A DNA stretch of 13,233 nt, from contig JAAAVE010000569.1 of assembly GCA_015679605.1 (NCBI GenBank), forward strand, positions 1-13,233, given 5' to 3'. The stretch comes from Podila epigama (taxonomy: Eukaryota; Mortierellomycota; Mortierellomycetes; Mortierellales; Mortierellaceae). The notes under the pieces were generated by a model that saw only the letters and a list, made by a program, of their open reading frames with translations, searched no databases and was not told where the DNA came from. Position 1 is the first letter of the stretch. Every line of letters begins with the position of its first letter. This document shows positions 10,190 through 13,233 of the stretch, in pieces. The translations under genes and the position numbers were made by a program.

Positions 10190-10608
10190 GCTACAGGTCA
10201 TTGTCAGTGACAATAATCGGTCAAGTTTCATGGAAAAGCCGAGAATAAACTGACAGGGCTTCAGGTCTGTAGGTCGTTCATCCAGCGAATGAGGTACTGG
10301 CAGGTAGGCATAAAAAGATATGAATACAACCACCAAAAAAAAAGTGGCGGGAAAATATAAAAAACATGAAAAATTACCTCCGCAGCGGTCATGGGTTCGG
10401 CGTCTTCTTTCTTTGCTGTTGGATGAAGAGGACTACTATTCTCACTACCTGTGAATTGTCTCTTCTTGGGGGAAGGACTCGCCATGCGGATAGTGTTTGC
10501 AGAAGTACTATGTCCTCCTGACGCTGGTCCAGGACCAGGGTGGACCACCTGCACGGGCAAGCTTCCTTCGTCTGTAAGCCTACGCTTACGGATGCTTCTG
10601 TCTTCCAT
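6403..10608 (-). CDS. BRE1: Histone H2B E3 ubiquitin ligase Bre1 (seven exons)
   Basis: Exons on the minus strand: 10608-10378, 9514-9359, 9240-9168, 9046-8840, 8707-7866, 7726-7040, 6876-6403. All joins keep frame (phases 0,0,1,1,0,0) and use GT..AG, giving 889 aa. Residues 7-10 (RKRR) and 48-50 look like nuclear localisation signals. Residues 78-150 (FQKEAIWRQMQEYKRE, WNKLLDDLK) match the N-terminal Rad6-binding part of fungal Bre1. Residues about 225-830 are almost continuous coiled coil with a Gly/Pro/Ser break near 290-330. The C-terminus is a C3HC4 RING at 837-875 (CPAC, RCMHVFC, CPTC) with all eight zinc ligands, followed by a short tail ending IYL. Bre1 acts with the E2 Rad6 to monoubiquitylate histone H2B, which promotes H3K4/K79 methylation and transcription elongation. 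It runs convergent to TCP11 and divergent from MTD1. Start context at 10608 is weak (T at -3), but no better in-frame ATG is nearby. Confidence 0.93.
9621..9646 (+). repeat. (GA)13 microsatellite
   Basis: Thirteen uninterrupted GA units, about 107 bp upstream (in BRE1 direction) of exon 2. It reads as a CU-repeat in the BRE1 pre-mRNA. Confidence 0.98.
10137..10180 (+). repeat. (GA)22 microsatellite
   Basis: Twenty-two uninterrupted GA units followed by AAGAGAGAGG. It lies in BRE1 intron 1, about 200 nt after the donor site, and is a (TC)22 repeat on the BRE1 coding strand. It should be highly length-variable between strains. Confidence 0.98.
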
Positions 10609-11250
10609 AGAAGCGGCTACTCGGAGATCTTTCGAAGGGCTTATGATGGAAAAAAGATTGGGGGTTGGATGGTTGGATGGAGAGGTAGAAAGAAAAGTGA
10701 AATCAATCGTATAATAAAAAAAAAAGCAGATTAAGATTTTGTCGTGAAAGTGTTCGTATGAATGAGTGTATGTGAAGAGAAAGAAAAAAAGAGAAAAAGG
10801 ATGGCGGAAATAATCTGAAGGGGTGAGATGAATGAAATGATTTTCGGAGGGGTGTTGACGAGGGATAAAATACAATTCGAAGAAATTGAAAGAAAAAAAG
10901 ATTCAAAAGGTGAATGTATGAATGAAAATAATGAACGGGTCAAAGTCAACATGAAATGTTGCAATGGGAATAAAAGAAAACAAGATAGTAAAAAAATAAG
11001 ACAAAAAAGACACGAAAAAGAGAAAGGTTAGTAAGGGATTGGATGGATGGATATTTGGGGGGACATGTTTGCATTCAATCCATCAGGCGCATTGATTTGC
11101 TGCACGATGAGCTTTTGGTTTTTGGTGTTTCATGCATACGAAAACGAGTCATAGAATGCCATTGGACAAATAAAGAACATACCAGACAGATAATGAATGA
11201 GTAACGAAGGAGTTGGAAGGATTAAGGATTGGATGGAAGGAAGGGGGCGT

Positions 11251-11290
11251 TGTGAGTGTGTGAGAGAGAGAAAGAAAGAGTGAGTGAGTG
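11251..11290 (+). repeat. GTGTGAGAGA / GTGAGTGA simple repeat
   Basis: Purine-rich imperfect GA and GTGA units in the intergenic region between BRE1 and MTD1, without recognisable function. Confidence 0.85.
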
Positions 11291-11366
11291 CACAAGGGCA
11301 CAAATGGAAGAGTGAAGGGAAATGGGACAAAATGATTTGTTTTGGGTTGGCGTTTCGCTGGATCTC

Positions 11367-11400
11367 TTTTTTTTTTTTTTTTTTTTCATTTTAAAAAAAA
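11367..11400 (+). repeat. T20 tract followed by A8 tract
   Basis: Twenty T residues, then CATTTT, then eight A residues. Long dA:dT tracts disfavour nucleosomes, so this may mark an open segment of the divergent promoter. No tRNA- or 5S-like sequence precedes it, so I do not read the T-run as a Pol III terminator. Confidence 0.9.
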
Positions 11401-11933
11401 GGGTCTCTCACTCTGGTCTCTGAGGAGGATAGATCACGTGTACATGTTGTGTCTGCTGTGACTGCTATATGTGATTTAATCCAAATTTGAAAACCTTTGA
11501 ATTTGATTTAAATGAGCGCGTGCGTTATGTTTCCTTCTCTGTCAAAATTCAAAATCCAAGAGATACTCTGTCTGCCCAAAAGTAATACCTCGAGATTCGA
11601 TCAAGAAATGACTATGTTATGATGGACCAAGAAACACTTATTCCCTTTGCCATCCCTCCTCCTCCTCCCGCTTTCCCCCCCTTTTCCTCCTCAAACCAAA
11701 CCAAGCGGTCATGACTTTGTTTCTATCTTTTATCTTCTATCTTCTTCTTGTACGCCTCGGTTGAGTTGTTCGTTCGTTTTGTTCATCTTTTGACTCGTTG
11801 AACCGTTTTGTTGAAATTTTTCGGAGTGAGAAAAATGAAGTCCATCGTCCAAAAATGGAAGTACCCCGCAAAATTTTTTTTATCTATTTTTCTTTCAAAT
11901 GCCCGCTTTTTTTTTTTCGTTTTCTTTTTCCTT

Positions 11934-12004
11934 TCTGTTGATCAGCAAAAAAAACTCATTCCTCATCTCTCACCAACCACACTCATTCGACATCTGTTGA
12001 TCAG
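11934..12004 (+). repeat. Direct repeat TCTGTTGATCAG, two copies
   Basis: The 12-mer occurs at 11934-11945 and 11993-12004 with a 59-bp period, just ahead of the MTD1 ATG. Each copy contains the palindrome TGATCA and ends in CAG. The first follows a long T/C-rich tract and so resembles a 3' splice site. It could be a regulatory repeat or paired acceptor sites of a 5' UTR intron. Confidence 0.8.
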
Positions 12005-12018
12005 TCAGAAAATAAAAA

Positions 12019-12953
12019 ATGTCCTGCAAGGTTGTTCTCGCTCAAGGTATCTCGGCCTCTTACAGGTAACATTTTGTTTAAACAAAAAATGGAACTGAAA
12101 ATCAAGGAGCAAAGACTATCTAGTAAAAAAAAACAACATCATCAACAACAACAGCAACAACAACAAACAACAACAATAGCAAAACACAATAACATTAACA
12201 CATAAAAAACCATGGCTATTTTTTTTTCTATCCAGGGAGGAACTCAAAGAAACTATCAAGAGCCGCAACATTCGCCCAAAGCTGGTCGGTTTCTTGGCCA
12301 ACGAAGACCCTGCTGCTGCAAAGTACGCTGAATGGACTGCAAAGACCTGTGCCGAGACTGGTGTCGAGTTTGAGCTTCGCAAGTGCTCCCGTAACGATCT
12401 CGAGAACAAGATCGTTGAGGCTAATCAGGATGCTGGCGTCCATGGTATCATGGTCTACTACCCTGTCTTTGGAGATCGTCAGGTATGTACAAATATGTAT
12501 TATTTTGGATCGATAATCATTTAATCAGTTCGTTCTCTGTACTAATACATATAAAAAAAACGACCCTCCTTCCCCCTAATTAATTAATAGGACCAATACC
12601 TTCAGAATGTCGTTGACGTGAGCAAGGATGTCGAGGGTTTGCACCACAAGTACGTCTACAACATGTACCATAACATCCGTTTCTTGGATGCTGAAAAGAC
12701 AAAGAAATGCATTATCCCTTGCACTCCCCTGGGTCTTGTCAAGGTCATGGAATATGTCGGCGTCTACAACGGAATCCTCCCTCACGGCAACCGTCTTCAC
12801 GGCCGAGTCGTCACCATCATCAACCGCAGTGAGATCGTTGGTCGTCCCCTTGCTGCCCTCCTTGCCAACGATGGCGCCAAGGTCTACTCCGTCGACATTA
12901 ACGGCATTCAAGAGTTCCACCGTGGTGTCGGACTCCAATTGAAGAAGCATGAG
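12019..12953 (+). CDS. MTD1: NAD+-dependent methylenetetrahydrofolate dehydrogenase, 5' part
   Basis: Exons 12019-12065, 12236-12482 and 12591-12953 join in frame to give the first 219 residues of an enzyme of about 320; the C-terminus lies past the window. It oxidises 5,10-methylene-THF to 5,10-methenyl-THF with NAD+ in the cytosol, feeding one-carbon units to purine synthesis. Diagnostic segments: VGFLANEDPAAAKYAEWT (33-50), GIMVYYPVFGDRQDQYLQ across the exon 2/3 junction, IPCTPLG (139-145) and the dinucleotide-binding loop NRSEIVGRPLAALLANDGA (177-195). The first exon codes only 15 residues plus two bases. Introns are 170 and 108 nt; intron 2 ends CTAATTAATTAATAG, with a very short branch-to-acceptor distance. 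The position of the catalytic lysine of bifunctional FolD-type enzymes (Y-x3-K) is Y46-x3-T50, which fits a monofunctional dehydrogenase. The ATG has A at -3. It is transcribed divergently from BRE1. Confidence 0.93.
12132..12178 (+). repeat. (CAA)n repeat in MTD1 intron 1
   Basis: CAACAACAG-type units fill the middle of the 170-nt first intron (12066-12235). Similar to the glutamine-codon tracts of TCP11, but non-coding here. Confidence 0.9.
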
Positions 12954-13233
12954 GTACAAAATTTTCTTTTTCTTGATCTCTCTTTGTTCAAGTCCCATTC
13001 AATTTCCGTTTAATTCCCAACAGGACGGATGGCTCTCTCTCTCTCTGTCCCTTTTGCTCGCTTCCTTCTCTCACTTTCCCATGACTCATTCCTATCCATC
13101 AATGCGAGAGAAAGTCCCTCCCCTTCCTCATGGTCAAATGAGGAGCCTAGACACAATCATGCACCAAAAGCAAATCTAACCTTCTCTCCTTATCTCTACC
13201 CCTCTCTTTCTCCCTGTAACTTTTATCCTAAAA
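12954..13233 (+). other. MTD1 intron 3 (runs past window end)
   Basis: The conserved MTD1 reading frame stops at GAG|GTACAA (donor 12954). None of the remaining 280 bases encodes the expected C-terminal sequence in any frame, so I treat them as intron with the acceptor outside the window. The stretch is T/C-rich with a CTCTCTCTCTCTCTG run (about 13032-13047). An acceptor-like CCCAACAG at 13023 opens an in-phase 51-codon frame to TAA at 13177-13179. Confidence 0.6.

Larger units (their letters stand above)
9515..10377 (-). other. Long first intron of BRE1 (863 nt)
   Basis: Its boundaries are GAG|GTAATT and CCAATAG|GAAGTC on the minus strand; the flanking codons give an expected Bre1 N-terminus (TAAE then EVLSNFQKEA). 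The other five introns are 118-163 nt. Inside are (GA)13 at 9621-9646, a T/C-rich plus-strand stretch at 9830-10075, and (GA)22 at 10137-10180. A Phe-rich plus-strand ORF at 9790-10131 is simply the T-rich DNA read through. No extra exon is needed, and none is seen. Confidence 0.8.
10609..12018. promoter_or_regulatory. Divergent promoter region between BRE1 and MTD1
   Basis: This 1.4-kb region has no credible coding sequence; its ORFs are low-complexity. The BRE1 side (10609-11040) is A/G-rich on the plus strand. The middle has GTGA/GA repeats (11251-11290) and a T20 tract (11367-11386). A palindromic CACGTG E-box within ATCACGTG sits at 11435-11440 (a Cbf1/bHLH-type site). The MTD1 side has a C/T-rich block (11643-11700), TGACTC at 11791-11796 and T-rich leader sequence. 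No clear TATA box was identified for either gene. Confidence 0.65.

Noticed and set aside
10609-10875. In-frame upstream extension of BRE1 exon 1
   Set aside because: The open frame extends 89 codons but is Phe/Ser/Thr-rich and unlike Bre1; the RKRR-bearing start at 10608 fits the family.
11367-11400. Pol III terminator or tRNA/5S gene at the T20 tract
   Set aside because: No A/B box, cloverleaf or 5S-like sequence could be recognised on either side.
12576-12998. 140-codon minus-strand ORF opposite MTD1 exon 3
   Set aside because: Mirror of a strongly conserved coding exon; the plus frame matches MTD1 throughout.

Overview
The window is nuclear DNA from a filamentous or early-diverging fungus. 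Genes are spliced, with introns mostly of 108-170 nt and GT..AG ends. Intergenic DNA is full of homopolymer and GA/CT/CA microsatellites, and long mixed CAA/CAG glutamine tracts occur in coding sequence. The protein features fit a Mucoromycota/Mortierellaceae-type fungus; this is inference, since no rRNA or species marker is present. There are three genes.

Layout. (1) 1-933: non-coding upstream DNA and a pyrimidine/CA-rich leader. (2) 934-5896 (+): a large TCP11/Sok1-family gene. It looks like two separate ORFs (about 934-2661 and 3155-5896). A GTAAGA donor at 2638 and a branch-point-supported TTTCACAG acceptor at 3247 join them in phase, and the conserved TCP11-family segment crosses that junction, so I call one gene of about 1450 residues. 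Its 610-nt intron contains a promoter-like CT-rich stretch and an in-frame ATG (3155) that could start a short isoform. (3) 5897-6402: a short convergent intergenic region with purine tracts on opposite strands. (4) 6403-10608 (-): BRE1, the histone H2B E3 ubiquitin ligase, reconstructed as seven exons (889 aa, C-terminal RING) with one unusually long first intron (863 nt) carrying (GA)22 and (GA)13 repeats. (5) 10609-12018: a divergent promoter region between BRE1 and MTD1. (6) 12019 to the window end (+): the 5' two-thirds of MTD1, the monofunctional NAD+-dependent methylenetetrahydrofolate dehydrogenase; its last exon(s) lie beyond the window.

The three genes have unrelated functions: cAMP/PKA-linked signalling (TCP11/Sok1), chromatin ubiquitylation (BRE1) and one-carbon/purine metabolism (MTD1). 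This is ordinary core fungal genome, not a cluster or mobile island. I found no tRNA, rRNA, transposon, CRISPR array or novel multi-gene system. The points worth following up concern gene structure: the TCP11 joining, its intronic alternative start, the long repeat-bearing BRE1 intron, a possible premature-stop exon in MTD1, and start-site competition in two leaders.
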